A DNA stretch of 64,000 bases, taken from positions 5,394,001 to 5,458,000 of the forward strand of contig NZ_JAJFZL010000001.1 of the NCBI RefSeq assembly GCF_020733635.1. Direction: 5' to 3'. Below, piece after piece: positions 63,708-64,000 of the stretch. The stretch's first letter is position 1. Each line of letters begins with the position of its first letter. The position numbers and the translations under genes were made by a program. This DNA comes from Nocardia spumae. GTDB taxonomy: Bacteria; Actinomycetota; Actinomycetes; Mycobacteriales; Mycobacteriaceae. Below the pieces are notes generated by a model. The model saw only the letters and a program-made list of their open reading frames with translations. It was not told the DNA's origin and ran no database searches.

Positions 63708-64000
63708 TTACGCACCGATACCGGTCGGCCGCAGCCGATGCCCGAGCACGATACGCCGCCGCGGAGTCGGGGGCGCGGGTTCGGTACAGACCGGTCGGGC
63801 GCTCGTCCGGATGATACGGAGCGGACGTTTGTGGTCGATCGGGGCGGTGCGGTGGCGGTCCAGGTTCTCCACGATCTTGCCCGCGCTGTCGTAGGCCACT
63901 CCCGCCCAGATCATGGCGCGGGGGCCGTCACCGCGCGCGATGAGAGTCTGTGCCAGCTGGGAACATTCACCCAGCAGCGGGCAGCCGGCGCAGATTCGCA
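63708..64000 (-). CDS. WhiB-family iron-sulfur regulator (N-terminus beyond window)
   Basis: About 97 codons are visible; the gene enters from the right edge. RICAGCPLLGECSQLAQ gives three of the four WhiB cysteines in C-x2-C-x5-C spacing. GDGPRAMIWAGV is a variant of the usual G-[VI]-W-G-G turn, followed by a basic, Arg/Pro-rich tail. WhiB proteins hold a 4Fe-4S cluster and act with the sigma factor on transcription. The fourth cysteine lies outside the window. It is oriented leftward towards the ROK gene, 45 bases apart. Confidence 0.8.
   Translation of the reverse strand, partial: RICAGCPLLGECSQLAQTLIARGDGPRAMIWAGVAYDSAGKIVENLDRHRTAPIDHKRPLRIIRTSARPVCTEPAPPTPRRRIVLGHRLRPTGIGA

Overview
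The window reads as chromosomal DNA of a high-GC, mycolate-type actinomycete, most likely Nocardia or a close relative. The reasons are a PE/PPE pair inside a complete ESX (type VII) locus, a PknG-type kinase, a large 180-kDa-class NAD-glutamate dehydrogenase, an AnsP-type permease and a WhiB protein. No rRNA, tRNA, insertion sequence, integrase or CRISPR array was seen, and no gene-free stretch exceeds 300 bases.

Layout. Positions 1-2800 hold two tandem LuxR-type P-loop regulators; the first reading leftward is complete and the second runs off the edge. Positions 2874-5465 hold a reductase-like protein, a small secreted protein, a MerR regulator and a DUF1707 protein. Positions 5471-15997 form a nitrogen/glutamate neighbourhood: PknG-type kinase, AnsP-type permease, SPFH/zinc-ribbon protein and NAD-GDH. 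Positions 16119-17935 encode two single-pass membrane proteins.

Positions 18012-35743 hold a full ESX locus in ESX-3-like order: eccA-eccB-eccC, then PE-PPE-esx-esx-espG-(EspI/MinD-like)-eccD-mycP-eccE, followed by a small EspR-like regulator. Positions 36008-54374 hold accessory genes: four cell-wall-hydrolase-type proteins, an EspB-like substrate, YbaB/EspL-like small proteins and several large Ala/Pro/Gly-rich probable substrates. Positions 54396-61335 hold a Gram-positive type IV secretion-like module (VirB6-like, VirB4 ATPase, TcpE-like, a small VirB2/TcpD-like protein and a TcpC/VirB8-like protein) with no relaxase, coupling protein or oriT visible. A PAS/GAF-like protein, a ROK protein and a partial WhiB close the window.

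How the parts fit. Six exact and two near-exact copies of TTCCC-N6-GGGAA sit in front of the operons of the combined ESX/T4SS region and of the PknG-type kinase. This suggests one regulon, with the EspR-like protein as an obvious candidate reader (inference). A different 28-bp palindrome occurs five times, upstream of the permease, gdh, a secreted-protein gene, eccA and the PAS-like gene, always on the same side of a leftward gene. The joint ESX + T4SS layout resembles what is known from conjugative mycobacterial plasmids of the pRAW type, but here it lies beside housekeeping genes and lacks the DNA-processing part. It may be a fossil integrated element or a domesticated protein/effector export machine.
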